The notes under the pieces are model-generated. The model was not told the origin of the DNA. It made no database searches and worked only from the letters and a program-made list of their open reading frames with translations. From Streptomyces sp. XD-27 (GTDB lineage: Bacteria > Actinomycetota > Actinomycetes > Streptomycetales > Streptomycetaceae), in contig NZ_CP130713.1 of assembly GCF_030553055.1 (NCBI RefSeq), positions 62,001 through 126,000 on the forward strand: a stretch of DNA of 64,000 bases. Reading direction: 5' to 3'. Positions 53,011 through 62,647 of this stretch are shown here, piece by piece. The number at the start of each line of letters is the position of its first letter. The first letter of the stretch is position 1. The translations under genes and the position numbers were made by a program.

Positions 53011-53316
53011 TCACCACGTCGTGCTCCAGAGGTAGCCCGCGCCCCAGACCAGCAGGGCGGCTACGACCGCCGCCCCGGCGATCAGCCAAGCACGCCCACG
53101 ACGACGCGCGGGTGCAACGCTGGGCGGCGCGAGGGAGCCTCGGTCCGTACCCGGGACCGACGCGATCTGGGTGGGCTGATATGCCTCGGGGAGCCTGGCC
53201 GGGGGGCCGGAAGGCGTGCCGTCGCGCTCCCGTACGAAGAGTTCGACCTTTTGGCCCTTCGTGGCGGGGACGGTCGACTTGTGCGGGACCAGGTGGTCGG
53301 TCGTGGTGACGGCCAT
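53011..53316 (-). CDS. Small tail-anchored membrane protein
   Basis: ATG 53316, with AAAGGA five bases upstream, gives 101 residues. The N-terminal stretch (TTTDHLVPHKSTVPATKGQKVELFVRERDG) resembles the start of an alpha/beta hydrolase. A Pro/Arg linker and one C-terminal membrane segment (AWLIAGAAVVAALLVWGAGYLW) follow. The hydrolase-like start joined to a foreign tail may be another recombination product. Function unknown. Confidence 0.5.
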   Translation of the reverse strand: MAVTTTDHLVPHKSTVPATKGQKVELFVRERDGTPSGPPARLPEAYQPTQIASVPGTDRGSLAPPSVAPARRRGRAWLIAGAAVVAALLVWGAGYLWSTTW

Positions 53317-53617
53317 GCGGATCCTTTCAGCCCATCGGCCGCAGGCGGTGGGCTCGTTCAGCCAGCGTTGACGACGAGTGCGCCCCGCGCCGCTGGAGGC
53401 CCGCTGTCCGAACCCATCGGGTGTCGCATGAGGTGTGACCCCGGTGCGGGTGACCGTCACCGCCGGGGCTGTCCCGGCGGTGACGTTTGCACTGGTCACC
53501 GGCTCGTAGGGTGCCGGGAGCCGTAACACCGGCGGAGGGCGTGGCGGCTGTGCGTGGCGGCGGGTGCGGTAGGCGGTCCGTAGCGCGGGCGGCGTGGATG
53601 GCGGCCGGAGCGGCGGA
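53317..53617. other. Intergenic stretch before the FAD monooxygenase stop
   Basis: No supported gene. It separates the small membrane gene from the end of the FAD monooxygenase on the same strand. The left part should hold the promoter of the small gene. Confidence 0.45.
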
Positions 53618-55180
53618 TCAGCCCGGCGTCACCGCGCCCTCCGGCACTCCGAACCACTCCTCCAGCGCCTCCGCCAGCCCGGCCGTCGACGTCGGCGCCT
53701 GCGCCCCCGCGTCTGCCGCCCAGGCCGTGAAGCCGTCCGGACGGACGAGGACCGCCGCCAGTTCCGGGCGGGACGGGCAGCCGGCCGTCAGGGTGTCGAC
53801 GCGGCCGGCGTACCCCGCGGCGAGGGCCCGGAGCTCCGGGTCGTCGGTGAGGTCGAGCAGGAGTGCCCGGCCGCCGTGGAGGTGGTCTGCGAGGCGGCCG
53901 CCGTCGGTGAGTTCGAGGTCCGGGGTGCTGCGGCCGGTCAGCGGGTGCTTGCCCGGCAGCTCGTACCGCACCCCGGCGCCGTTGAGCCGCGCGGTGAGGT
54001 ATGTGGTGCCCACGACCGTCTCCGCCAGGTCGCTGACGATCTCGCGCAGGGCCCGGGACTGCGGGTCCGGGCGCATGGCCGCGACCTGGGAGCGGGTCCA
54101 GTCCAGGATCCCCGCTCCGACCGGGTGCCGCTCGGCGGTGTAGGTGTCCAGCAGCCCTTCCGGCGCCCGGCCGCCGATCACCGCGGCCAGCTTCCAGCCG
54201 AGGTTCATCGCGTCCCCGATACCCAGGCTCAGCCCCTGGCTCCCGAACGCGGAGTGCACGTGCGCCGCGTCGCCCGCCAGCAGCACCCGGCCCTTGCGGT
54301 ACTCGGTGACCTGGCGGGCGTGGTCGGTGAAGCGGGTCGCGGTCCGCACCCCGGTGATCGTGACGTCCACGCCGGATACGCGGCGCAGCCGCGCCTGGAG
54401 GTCCTCGGTGGTGACCGGTGCGTCCCGGTCGGCCGGCGGGCCGTCGAACTCCACGGTGACGACGCGGCCCGGCATCGGCCCGTGGGCGTACACCCCGGTG
54501 TCCGTGGCGGTCCAGCCGACCTTCAGGTCCTCGGCACCGGTCATCTCCACGACCGCCTGGTGGCAGGTGATCTCCGGGTCCGTACCGGGGAATTCGAACC
54601 CCGCGAGCTTGCGGACCGTGCTGCGGCCGCCGTCGCAGCCCACGAGCCAGCCGGCGCGTATCGCCCCGTGGCTGGTCCGCACGGTGACGGCCTCCTCGTC
54701 CGCGTCGAAGCCGGTCAGCTCCACTCCCCGGCGCACGTCGACGCCGAGCTCGTCCGCCCGCCCGCCGAGCAGCCGCTCGATGTCCTGCTGCGCCACGAAA
54801 GCGATCTCGGCGGCGGGTCCGGCGTCGCCGAAGCCCGGCTCCGTACGGTCGACCAGGTCGGCGCGCAGCATGATCCCGGCGAAGTGCCCGACAAACCCGA
54901 GCCCTTGGCCCGCGGCCCCGCCTCCGTCCCCGCCGTTCCGTTCGCGCATGAACGCCTGGAAGCGGTCCATCGCCTGCCGCTGCACCTCGGCCAGCGCGGG
55001 CAGCATGCCCCGGCGGTAGAGCGCCTCGGCACTGGGCGTGGTGATCGCCCCACCCTTGATCGTCGGGTCCACTTCGGTGAGGCGCTCCAGGACGGCCACC
55101 CGCGCGCCTCCGAGCCGGAGCTCGCAGGCCAGCATCAGTCCGACCGGGCCGCCTCCGGCCACCACTACGTCATAGTCCAT
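53618..55180 (-). CDS. FAD-dependent aromatic-type monooxygenase (PHBH/rifampicin monooxygenase fold)
   Basis: The 520-residue flavoprotein has MDYDVVVAGGGPVGLMLACELRLGGARVAVLER (FAD GxGxxG at the N-terminus), AGWLVGCDGGRSTVRK (the DG motif, near residue 185) and GRVLLAGDAAHVHSAFGSQGLSLGIGDAMNLGWKLA (second FAD motif, near 300). The C-terminal thioredoxin-like domain ends near WFGVPEGA. It hydroxylates aromatic compounds or polyketides using NAD(P)H; closest in plan to rifampicin monooxygenase and polyketide hydroxylases. ATG 55180 fits the FAD fold. A truncated MarR gene lies upstream, perhaps its former regulator. Confidence 0.9.
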   Translation of the reverse strand: MDYDVVVAGGGPVGLMLACELRLGGARVAVLERLTEVDPTIKGGAITTPSAEALYRRGMLPALAEVQRQAMDRFQAFMRERNGGDGGGAAGQGLGFVGHFAGIMLRADLVDRTEPGFGDAGPAAEIAFVAQQDIERLLGGRADELGVDVRRGVELTGFDADEEAVTVRTSHGAIRAGWLVGCDGGRSTVRKLAGFEFPGTDPEITCHQAVVEMTGAEDLKVGWTATDTGVYAHGPMPGRVVTVEFDGPPADRDAPVTTEDLQARLRRVSGVDVTITGVRTATRFTDHARQVTEYRKGRVLLAGDAAHVHSAFGSQGLSLGIGDAMNLGWKLAAVIGGRAPEGLLDTYTAERHPVGAGILDWTRSQVAAMRPDPQSRALREIVSDLAETVVGTTYLTARLNGAGVRYELPGKHPLTGRSTPDLELTDGGRLADHLHGGRALLLDLTDDPELRALAAGYAGRVDTLTAGCPSRPELAAVLVRPDGFTAWAADAGAQAPTSTAGLAEALEEWFGVPEGAVTPG

Positions 55181-55375
55181 GGCGCCCACTATGACCGAGG
55201 GCCAAGGAGGCCCTTTCACCGCCCTGACCAGCCACAACAGGTGCCGCGATGTCAAGGGGCCGGCCTGGCGAAAGGGACGGGAAGCGGGGCGTCCGCGCTC
55301 TTGCTCGGCTACCTCACCCGCCGCCCGCCGGTGTCCCGGCCGGTCCTCGATCGGCTCGATCAGGTGGCCGGGCGG

Positions 55376-55502
55376 TCAGGCGGTCAGCGCCGCAAGCTCC
55401 GCGTCGGCGCGCTCGGTGACCAGGGCGAGGACGCGACCGGCGGCGGCCAGGTCCTCGGCGGGTATCCCGCCCCAGATGCGGGCGGTGATGCGGGCGGTCT
55501 CC
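55376..55502 (-). pseudogene. C-terminal fragment of a MarR-family regulator
   Basis: Minus-strand codons read ETARITARIWGGIPAEDLAAAGRVLALVTERADAELAALTA then TGA at 55376. This is the usual C-terminal helix of MarR proteins (PAEDLAAAxRVLALVTERA). The winged helix is missing. It sits directly upstream of the FAD monooxygenase, on the same strand. Confidence 0.6.
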
Positions 55503-55746
55503 ACGCTGGAACCCCTGGGATGCCGGCATCAAGTACACGGGATCTCTACAGCTCGGAAGCGACAAGCCCACAGTTCACTGATTCGTGCGTCCGAACGGCG
55601 TCACCCTTAGCCGTACAGGGGGCGTTTCTGCGCTGTGCAGTAGAGGCCCATCTGGCCGCCAGCTTCGTGACCGGCTTCGGCCAGTCTCGTTGTGATGACC
55701 GCACAACCGTGCGTCGCCAGCCGGATCGAACCTCTTGGAGTCTTTC

Positions 55747-55983
55747 ATGCGTCGAACCACCCGATCAGCCGCGTTGACCACCGTGGCCGCCGCAGTCATG
55801 TTGCTGGTCCCCACGCCTTCAGCCTCCGCAGCCGACCCCACCCCGGCCCCTAGCACGGCGCAAGCTCCCACCAGTTCCGACGCCCCCCGCGACGAGAAGG
55901 ACTGCCAGTTGAGGAACGGCGGATTCGGGTCTTGCTTGAATGTCTTGAAGGATCTCGCCACCTTCTTTGTCAGCGAGGACTAA
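55747..55983 (+). CDS. Small secreted peptide precursor
   Basis: ATG 55747 follows GGAGT at a good distance. The 78-residue product has a signal peptide (MRRTTRSAALTTVAAAVMLLVPTPSASA, cleavage near SASA). A Pro/Thr/Ser-rich stretch follows, and then a short domain DCQLRNGGFGSCLNVLKDLATFF with two Cys. It ends SED. Function unknown. Small secreted Cys-containing peptides of this kind are common in Streptomyces. Confidence 0.65.
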   Translation: MRRTTRSAALTTVAAAVMLLVPTPSASAADPTPAPSTAQAPTSSDAPRDEKDCQLRNGGFGSCLNVLKDLATFFVSED

Positions 55984-56229
55984 CGAATCGGCGGCCCTGG
56001 GCACCAGTCCGCAGCGACTTGTCCTACCACGAGCCGACGCGCCGTCGGACGTCTCCTTCCGAGCCGCCATTTGCACCACGAGCCCCGCCGATCAGCCAAG
56101 GCAGAGCCCCCCGCCGGTCGTCACCGGCGAGGGCCCTGCCGGGGGCCACCGCAGGGGTAGACGTATGCGGCTACTGGTGCGGGAAGCGCTCCCCCTCCTC
56201 CCCTCCTGACCCTACAGTGACGCCACGGT

Positions 56230-56760
56230 CACTCTGCGCGGCGTCGCTGGCAGGCCCGGCACAGCCCGCCGTACAGGGAGTCGACAGCCGGGTGTTTGCT
56301 ACCAAGACCGAGCTTGCCCGCACCCTGGTCGCCCGGGCACAGGCCTCACCGCTGCCCGTCTCGTGGGTGACCGCGGACGCGCTCTACGGCCAGGACTGGC
56401 ACTTCCGCCGCATACTCGGCCAAAGGCCCGCGCGTCTACGACTGGGCCGCCGCCCAGTTGCCGGCCGTCTCGTTCTTCGACAGCGGCGAGCCGTCACACC
56501 GCAGGTGGGTGATGGCCCGCCGCAGCATCAGCCGTCCCGACGAGATCGCCTACTACCTCGCCCACGCCCCCACCGGAACCGCCGTCGGCAAGCTCGTCGA
56601 AGTCGCCTGGCAGAAATCCGCAGACTCCTGGCAGCTCGGCACCCCGGGCCGCCCCACCATCAACCTCGCCACGTCGATCGGGCGCTGAGGTGGTCCTGCT
56701 GCGCCGCCACCATCAGGCCGCCGCCCGGCACTGCCACTACAACGCCGCACCGCCGGTCAC
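56230..56760 (+). mobile_element. IS701-family transposase remnant
   Basis: Pieces in two or three plus-strand frames read FATKTELARTLVARAQASPLPVSWVTADALYG (from about 56290) and PRVYDWAAAQLPAVSFFDSGEPSHRRWVMARRSISRPDEIAYYLAHAPTGTAVGKLVEVAW. These match the middle part of IS701-type transposases. The regular reading frame is broken before and after the second piece; the N- and C-terminal parts are missing. Confidence 0.65.
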
Positions 56761-56862
56761 GAACTTCCCCAACATGACGGACAGTCAGTCCAACAGACTC
56801 GAGAACATTCCCCTGACCAGCAGGAATAGCGAACTGCAACGAGAGTGTTAGGGCAACGGCTC

Positions 56863-58278
56863 TCAGTCGCCGCGGCGCACCCGGGCCGCCTTGCGGGCCT
56901 CGGCGAGCTTACGGGCCTCGCTGGCCTTGCGGGACTTGCCGCCGGTGCCGCGGGAGGCGTCCTTGCTGGTGCCGAGGCCGCGGAAGGGGGCGTTGGTGTT
57001 CTTGGCTCTGGGCGCGGCCGACCCACCGTCGAGCGGGGTGCCGGAGGGGGCCTTGGCCCCGGTGATCCGGCTCAGCTCCGCCTCGCCCGAGCGCACCTTG
57101 GTGATCGTCGGCTCGATGCCGGCCCCGGCTATCAGCTGGCTCATCTCGCGGCGCTGGCCCGACAACACCAGCGTGACGACGCTGCCGGACTCACCGGCCC
57201 GGGCGGTGCGGCCCGCGCGGTGCAAATAGTCCTTGGGGTCGGTGGGAGGGTCGACATTGACCACGAGATCGAGGTCGTCGACGTGCAGACCACGGGCCGC
57301 GACATTGGTCGCCACCAAGGCGGTGATCTGGCCGTTCTTGAACTGTGCAAGGGTCCGTGTGCGCTGCGGCTGAGATCTGCCGCTGTGCAGGGCCGCGGCG
57401 TGCACTCCGCTGGCCCGCAGATGCCGGGTGAGCTGGTCGACGGCGTGCTTGGTGTCCAGGAACAGCAGTACGCGGCCGTCGCGGGCGGCGATCTCCGTGG
57501 TGACGGCGTACCGGTCGGGGCCGTGGACGACCAGCACATGGTGGTCCATCGTCGTGACCGCGCCCGCGGACGGGTCGACCGAGTGGACGACGGGGTCGTG
57601 GAGGTAGCGGCGGACCAGCTGGTCGACGTCGTGGTCCAGGGTGGCCGAGAACAGCATCCGCTGGCCGTCGCGGTGCACCTGGTCGAGCACCTCGGTGACT
57701 TGTGGCAGGAAGCCCATGTCGCACATCTGGTCGGCCTCGTCGAGGACGGTGATCCGTACCCGTCCCAGGCGGCAGGCCCTGCGCTCGATGAGGTCGTGCA
57801 GGCGGCCAGGGGTGGCGACGACGACCTCGACCCCGTCGCGCAGCGCAGCGGCCTGCCGGCCGATCGACATGCCGCCGACGACCGTGGCCATCCGCAGCCG
57901 GAGCGCGTCGGCATACGGCGCGAGCGCCTCGGTTACCTGTTGGGCCAGCTCCCGGGTAGGCGCCAGGATCAGGGCGAGGGGCTGCTTCGGCTCCGCGCGC
58001 CGCCCGGCCGTCCGTGCGAGCAGCGGCAGGCCGAAGGCGAGCGTCTTACCCGATCCCGTGCGCCCGCGCCCCAGGACGTCGCGACCCGCGAGGGCGTTTG
58101 GCAGCGTGGCCGCCTGGATCGGGAAGGGCTCGCGCACGCCGAGCTCGGCGAGCGTTCGCAGCACCTCGGCCGGCAGTTCCAGGTCGGCGAAGGAGGCGAC
58201 CGGGGACACAGTCGGGGTGAGCGTCACTGGCTGGGCGAGGTCGCCGTGCGAGGTGCCGAGGCGGTCAGGGTGGTTCAT
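56863..58278 (-). CDS. DEAD-box RNA helicase
   Basis: The 471-residue helicase has FADLELPAEVLRTLAELGVREPFPIQAATLP (Q motif), GRTGSGKTLAFGLPLL (motif I), APTRELAQQV, TPGRL, VLDEADQM (motif II, DEAD), FSATL (motif III), and the second domain with VATNVAARGLHVDDLDLVVN and HRAGRTARAGESG (motif VI). The C-terminal tail is Arg/Lys-rich. ATG 58278 with GGAAGG six bases upstream excludes the longer frame. DEAD-box helicases remodel RNA and often act in cold adaptation or ribosome assembly. Confidence 0.93.
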   Translation of the reverse strand: MNHPDRLGTSHGDLAQPVTLTPTVSPVASFADLELPAEVLRTLAELGVREPFPIQAATLPNALAGRDVLGRGRTGSGKTLAFGLPLLARTAGRRAEPKQPLALILAPTRELAQQVTEALAPYADALRLRMATVVGGMSIGRQAAALRDGVEVVVATPGRLHDLIERRACRLGRVRITVLDEADQMCDMGFLPQVTEVLDQVHRDGQRMLFSATLDHDVDQLVRRYLHDPVVHSVDPSAGAVTTMDHHVLVVHGPDRYAVTTEIAARDGRVLLFLDTKHAVDQLTRHLRASGVHAAALHSGRSQPQRTRTLAQFKNGQITALVATNVAARGLHVDDLDLVVNVDPPTDPKDYLHRAGRTARAGESGSVVTLVLSGQRREMSQLIAGAGIEPTITKVRSGEAELSRITGAKAPSGTPLDGGSAAPRAKNTNAPFRGLGTSKDASRGTGGKSRKASEARKLAEARKAARVRRGD

Positions 58279-58569
58279 GAAGAGCCTTCCGCATGGGGAA
58301 CGTACCGAGGAAGGCCCGGCAGGAATGAGCAGCCAACGAACAATGGGATCCGGACGGACGGAATCGCCAGCCGTCACGGTCGTCCAAACATTCGAGGCTA
58401 ACACGAAGTGACAGTTCGACCTGGCACTGTGGTGCTGATCGCTCCGCCTGCGTCGGTGACGCGACACAGACTGAGAGCCATCTCCGACGCGCCTGACCGA
58501 CTCCCGACCAAGGCGTAGTCACCACGGAAGAGCGGCCCAGAACCAACTCGGGCGCTCAGTCACACGCCG
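58279..58569. other. Leader/intergenic region of the DEAD-box gene
   Basis: No supported gene. The left part is the leader of the helicase gene. Streptomyces DEAD-box genes often have long leaders, but no specific structure was recognised here. Confidence 0.4.
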
Positions 58570-58945
58570 CCATTCCTCACCCGTGTCCACGCCCACCAGG
58601 CGACGACGTACGACTTTCCCGCTGACCTGCGTGCGGCGCAGGCAGAGCCGCACCAGGCCTGGGCCGCCTACGCGAAGCTGTGCCGGGCACTCCCCTGGTC
58701 GGCCGTGCCGATGCCCGGCTGGCAGGACCCCGACCTCTGGCGCCCCCGGTCGCGCCCCGACTCCCCCGGCCACACGCCGCGGAACAGGCGACCGAAGTGC
58801 AGCGGCTGCAGGCCCGCCTGCGAGAGCTGTCTGCCGCCGTCGGAACGCATCCTTTCTGGGCCACCATGGAGCGCCCACCCAGGTCGCCGAAACCCGGATG
58901 CGGCTGAAGCACATCCATGAGGAGGACAGCGCCGACGCGGCATGA
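58570..58945 (+). pseudogene. Conserved hypothetical coiled-coil protein, frameshifted
   Basis: Three plus-strand pieces in different frames follow each other: TTYDFPADLRAAQAEPHQAWAAYAKLCRALPW, then AAEQATEVQRLQARLRELSAAVGTHPFWATMER, then ETRMRLKHIHEEDSADAA and TGA at 58943. Together they look like one actinomycete hypothetical protein with an N-terminal helical unit and a coiled coil. At least two indels break it. Confidence 0.6.
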
Positions 58946-59096
58946 CTCCTCACCGCGCCAAGCCTCGGTAGATCTGTTCGAGCTCCTCGCACGGCCGTCG
59001 TGCCGCCGCAGTGGCGCCCTACCTCTCGGCTGTAACAGCCGAGCACCCGGCGACAGGGGGAGCGTCGGGCCAACGGGCGGGGGCGGGACCGCGCCC

Positions 59097-59410
59097 TCAA
59101 GCGTCGGTGTTCGCGTTGGGGGCGCCGTACAGCAGTTCGGGGCCGTTGTTGCGCACGTTGTTGACCGCGGTGGACACGGGGCGGGTGTTCAGGTGGCCGT
59201 TGGCAGGGGCGGTCAGGAGCGCGCGGAGCTCGTCTGGGTTCTGGTGCGTGGGGTCGAGCCACGCGTCGTAGTGGGCTGGATGGATGGCCAACGGCATGCG
59301 CGGGGGGGGATCCGGCCCGTCGCGTCGGTGGCTTCGGTGGTGATGATGGTGCAGGTTGACCACCACGCCGCCGGGTCCTCGTCTTTGGTCACCGTGGGCC
59401 CCGTTTGCGG
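59097..59410 (-). pseudogene. SRAP/HMCES (YedK)-type gene, C-terminal part, frameshifted
   Basis: Codons near 59400 read TVTKDEDPAAWWSTCTIITTEATDATGRI. In another frame RMPLAIHPAHYDAWLDP follows, then LLTAPANGHLNTRPVSTAVNNVRNNGPELL and the TGA at 59097. This is the C-terminal half of SRAP (SOS response-associated peptidase) proteins, which crosslink to abasic sites. The N-terminal part with the catalytic Cys2 is missing. Confidence 0.75.
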
Positions 59411-59584
59411 ACCAGCCCCGAAGCTCAGCGGGGCCAACTCAAGCACTCAGGGGGCCATCTCGCCCGCTCGGTCACAAGTGCGCACTGCGTGAGCCACACG
59501 GATTCTGGATCTTGTGAGCGACGACCGGCCACAACACGCCCGTACACCGGTGTCGGCTCTCGTGCTCCTGACCAGGGGCTGGGC

Positions 59585-59710
59585 ATGAGGCCGATCTGGA
59601 CCGGCACTGTGAACATCGGCCTGATCGTTATGCCCGTACAGCTCTGCCCGGCTACGAGCGCAGAGCACGCGGGCCGGGTGCGCAAGGTCCACGCGGCTGA
59701 CGGCGGTTCT
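59585..59710 (+). pseudogene. N-terminal fragment of a Ku (NHEJ) protein
   Basis: ATG 59585 reads MRPIWTGTVNIGLIVMPVQL, a Ku N-terminus (compare xxxIWxGxxxxGLVxxPVxL), then KVHAADGGSPGRRG. After about 59710 the sequence no longer matches. It is a Ku start with the rest deleted. Confidence 0.65.
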
Positions 59711-60034
59711 CCGGGGCGTCGCGGGCGTGCGGTTCGACTTCACGCAGCTCAGAAGCGGTCAGGACGGCCATAACGGTGCAACGCGTGTGGTGCATGGGCT
59801 TGGCGGAAGAGTCACTCGGCAGGAGGCTGTCCGGGGTACGACGATCGGCTGCCACCAGCCTCGCGGTCGGCGGCGGCCGGCCCGGGGCACGCCGGGCGCG
59901 GCTAGACACGGGGGCGGAGACAGCCGACGGCACGGTGCGGGCTGAAGGTCGTCGGCGGGCGCCGGTCGACCGGCCGCCGGGTGGCGTGCGCGCGGAGCCG
60001 TCCGTGGGGCAGCTCCGCGTACGGCGCGTCGGGT
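59711..60034. other. Stretch with no supported gene
   Basis: Degenerate sequence between the Ku fragment and the lipoprotein stop. No gene, repeat or motif was recognised on either strand. Confidence 0.45.
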
Positions 60035-60595
60035 TCAGTCGGTGATGTACCAATCGTTCTTGAGGTACTCCAGGGTGTAGCTGCCGAGGTCGCTCTCGGA
60101 GAAGGTCACGGAGGCCCTGACCGCTTCGACCGGCATCTCGATCTTGTCGGGCGTGCGCACGGCGATGCGCTGCGGGTCGACCGTCGCGGTTTTCAGGGCC
60201 TTCTTCTGCGCGGGCGAGATCATCTGGAACACGGCGGCGTACGTCGACGTGCACGGGCCGAGCCCCTGGTCCTGTGCCTTCTTCGCGGCGGGCCCGGCCA
60301 CTTCGCAGACCGTGTCGATGTCCTCACGGCCCAGGGCGTGGAGGTACTGCTCGTACCGCTGGATCGCGCCCTCCTTCGTCCTGGGCGCGGGCTGGTCGCC
60401 GGTCGGCTCGGCCGACGGCTTCTCGGTCCGAGCGGACGCGGACGGCGTGGCCGACGGCTCTTCGGCCCGCGTGGACGCGGACGACTGCGAAGGCTTCGCG
60501 CCCGTGTCCTCCTTCGCTTTGTCCGGACCGCACGCGCACGCCACCAGCGCCACACAGGCCGATACCGCCACGCTCACCATCGTCCGCGCTCTCAT
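60035..60595 (-). CDS. Small lipoprotein
   Basis: The 186-residue protein has a signal peptide with lipobox (VACAC, near residue 20) and a low-complexity Ser/Thr/Glu/Pro linker (residues 25-75). A compact domain follows: GAIQRYEQYLHALGREDIDTVCEVAGPAAKK, then MISPAQKKALKTATVDPQRI and SYTLEYLKNDWYITD. This is a NTF2-like layout, as in many actinobacterial extracellular lipoproteins. Function unknown. ATG 60595 fits the signal peptide. Confidence 0.75.
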   Translation of the reverse strand: MRARTMVSVAVSACVALVACACGPDKAKEDTGAKPSQSSASTRAEEPSATPSASARTEKPSAEPTGDQPAPRTKEGAIQRYEQYLHALGREDIDTVCEVAGPAAKKAQDQGLGPCTSTYAAVFQMISPAQKKALKTATVDPQRIAVRTPDKIEMPVEAVRASVTFSESDLGSYTLEYLKNDWYITD

Positions 60596-60858
60596 TCGGT
60601 CCCCTCACCACCAGCCGACAACACGTCAAGAGGTCACGCAGGATACGGGGGAACGGTTCCCGAGCCGGTCCAGGCGGGACGCCGACCGGTTCACGGAGGG
60701 CCCCGAGTCCGCGTGTGCCGCAGCGCGAGGCCCCAGGCGCTGAAGGTCTCTCTGAGCTGCGGTGATGTCCCACAAACCGGAGCCGGTGGCGATCGACCGG
60801 ACCGGCCTGGTTCGCGGCCCGGAATCGCGGTTGCCGACCAGATCAGTTGCCGGCCAGA

Positions 60859-61584
60859 TCACTCCGTTACGGGCAGGCACTCGGCGAGCAGGTCGACGAC
60901 GTCGCGCCAGGCTCGCTGCGCGTGCCGTGGGTGGTAGCCGACGCCGGGGAGCACGGTCTGGTCGACCGGCGGGTGGTGGAAGGCGTGCAAGGCGCCGCCG
61001 TAGACCACAAGGCGCCAGTCGACGCCCGCGGCCTGCATCTCGGCGGTGAACGCGTCCCGTTGCGCGGGCGGCATGATCGGGTCTTCCGACCCGACCCCGG
61101 TCCACACCGGGCAGCGGATGCGCGCCGCCTCGCCCGGTCGGCCCGTGGTCAGTGCGTTGACCGTCCCGATCGCGCGCAGGTCGACGCCGTCGCGCCCGAG
61201 TTCCAGCACGATGGCGCCCCCGGTGCCGTAGCCGACGGCGGCGATACGGTCGGGGTCGGTCCGCGGTTCGGCGCGCAACACCTCGAGCGCCGCGTGGCCG
61301 ATGCCCCGCATCCGGTCGGGGTCGGCGAGCAGGGGGGTCGTGTGCGCCAGCATCTCCTCGGGGTCGGTGAACCAGCGCCCGCCGTTGATGTCGAAGGCCA
61401 GGGCCACGTACCCCAGTTCGGCCAGGGTGTCGGCCCGGCGGCGCTGGAAGTCGTTCAGCCCCGGCCCCTCGGGCCCGACCAGGACCGCGGGCCGGCGGTC
61501 GACACCGGCCGGGAGCGCGAGGTGCCCGATCATCGTCAGGCCGTCGGCCGGGTACTCCACCGTGCGCGTGGTAACCGTCGTCAT
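60859..61584 (-). CDS. Dienelactone-hydrolase-fold protein lacking the Cys nucleophile
   Basis: The 241-residue protein has the DLH layout: PAVLVGPEGPGLNDFQRRRADTLAELGYVALAFDINGG at the start, the nucleophile elbow AAVGYGTGGAIVLEL (residues 116-130), GVGSEDPIMPP with the triad Asp, and GALHAFHHPPVD with the triad His. At position 120 there is Gly where the family has Cys (GYCFGG), so the usual covalent nucleophile is missing while Asp and His remain. It may be an inactive or repurposed member. ATG 61584 is the family-like start. Confidence 0.82.
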   Translation of the reverse strand: MTTVTTRTVEYPADGLTMIGHLALPAGVDRRPAVLVGPEGPGLNDFQRRRADTLAELGYVALAFDINGGRWFTDPEEMLAHTTPLLADPDRMRGIGHAALEVLRAEPRTDPDRIAAVGYGTGGAIVLELGRDGVDLRAIGTVNALTTGRPGEAARIRCPVWTGVGSEDPIMPPAQRDAFTAEMQAAGVDWRLVVYGGALHAFHHPPVDQTVLPGVGYHPRHAQRAWRDVVDLLAECLPVTE

Positions 61585-62024
61585 GAGACTGGACTGCAGG
61601 GATCGTCGAGCCCGGTCGGGCCGGTGTCACCGCTGGTAGAATGGCGAGCGGCCCGCGGGCCGAGCAACGCACCACCCGAGGGACTGGGCAAGCCTCTGTC
61701 ACCGGTCAAACCACCCCTGGGCAAGCCCCCTTCGAAGGGGCAGGCAAGCCAGGGGGCTACACGGACTCGCACCCACCACCCGGAGCCACCGACCGACCAG
61801 CGGCCCTGTAACCGACGACCGCCGGACCGGTCATGACCGATCCCCGACGAAGCCCAGATCAGTGAAGCTGTGCCATCTTGAAGTGGTTGGTCAGGGGCTG
61901 GCGTGACGCTGTGCCGGGGTGTTCGTCCTGGTCGTGGGCGGCAGTCTGGGGTGTAGATCGTCTGGCAGGACGGGTTTACGGATTCCCACCCGTCGTCGCC
62001 GGTGTCGCTTCTACGATCCGGCGC
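61585..62024. other. Intergenic stretch with a short palindrome
   Basis: No supported gene. GCCCCCTTCGAAGGGGC near 61727-61743 is a near-perfect palindrome inside a GGGCAAGCC-rich block with repeated CAAGCC words. It could be a terminator or a protein site. Confidence 0.4.
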
Positions 62025-62531
62025 ATGATGGACCTCGAGGTGTGGGAGCGGGTCGCGGTGCGGCACGGGGAGCTGGACGGACTCGAAGAACAGCTGGTCA
62101 AGCGGCTGTCCGAGGTGCGGGCGGAGCGGGACGAGCTCGCGTGGCGGAGCGGGTTTGGCGGCGGATGAGCGAGCAGATCGCTGACGAGCGAGCGGAGGCC
62201 GGGGTCGGCGGTCGTCCAGGTGGCAGGCCGGGCGGTGCGGCTGGGCCCGGATCGCGCGCCGGGTGGGGAGAAGAGTGCGCTGCCGCCGGAGTACCAGCGC
62301 ATCCTGGCCGCTGTGCGGCAGGCTGCGGGCCCGGTCATGACCCGGCAGATCCGCGAGGCACTGGGCCTGGACACCGGGGTGCGGGGCAAGCTGGAGCCGC
62401 TGCGCGGGAAGCTGACGAAGCTGGCCGACCGGGGCTGGCAACACAAGCTGCCGACGGCCGGTTCACCGCCCGCGCATAACCCGGCGGTGATGGCGGTCCA
62501 TAAATTTCCTCAGAGGTGCACCACTGCCTGA
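62025..62531 (+). pseudogene. Coiled-coil/winged-helix hypothetical protein, several frameshifts
   Basis: The start MDLEVWERVAVRHGELDGLEEQLVKRLSEVRAERDELA (62028) is a coiled coil; it then shifts to AERVWRRMSEQIADERAEAG. A later piece in the third frame gives EYQRILAAVRQAAGPVMTRQIREALGLDTGVRGKLEPLRGKLTKLADRGW, a winged helix. The proper C-terminus DGRFTARA lies in yet another frame. Proteins of this plan accompany IS elements in Streptomyces. Not functional as it stands. Confidence 0.6.
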
Positions 62532-62647
62532 GGAAGGCGGGGAGCACGAGTGAACGCTGCGAGGCGGGACGCGGTGGGCCGGCCGCGAGCGGACGCGATG
62601 ATCGGTATTCAGTGGCGTTCGGTGTTGATGCGCACGAGGATGCCCGC

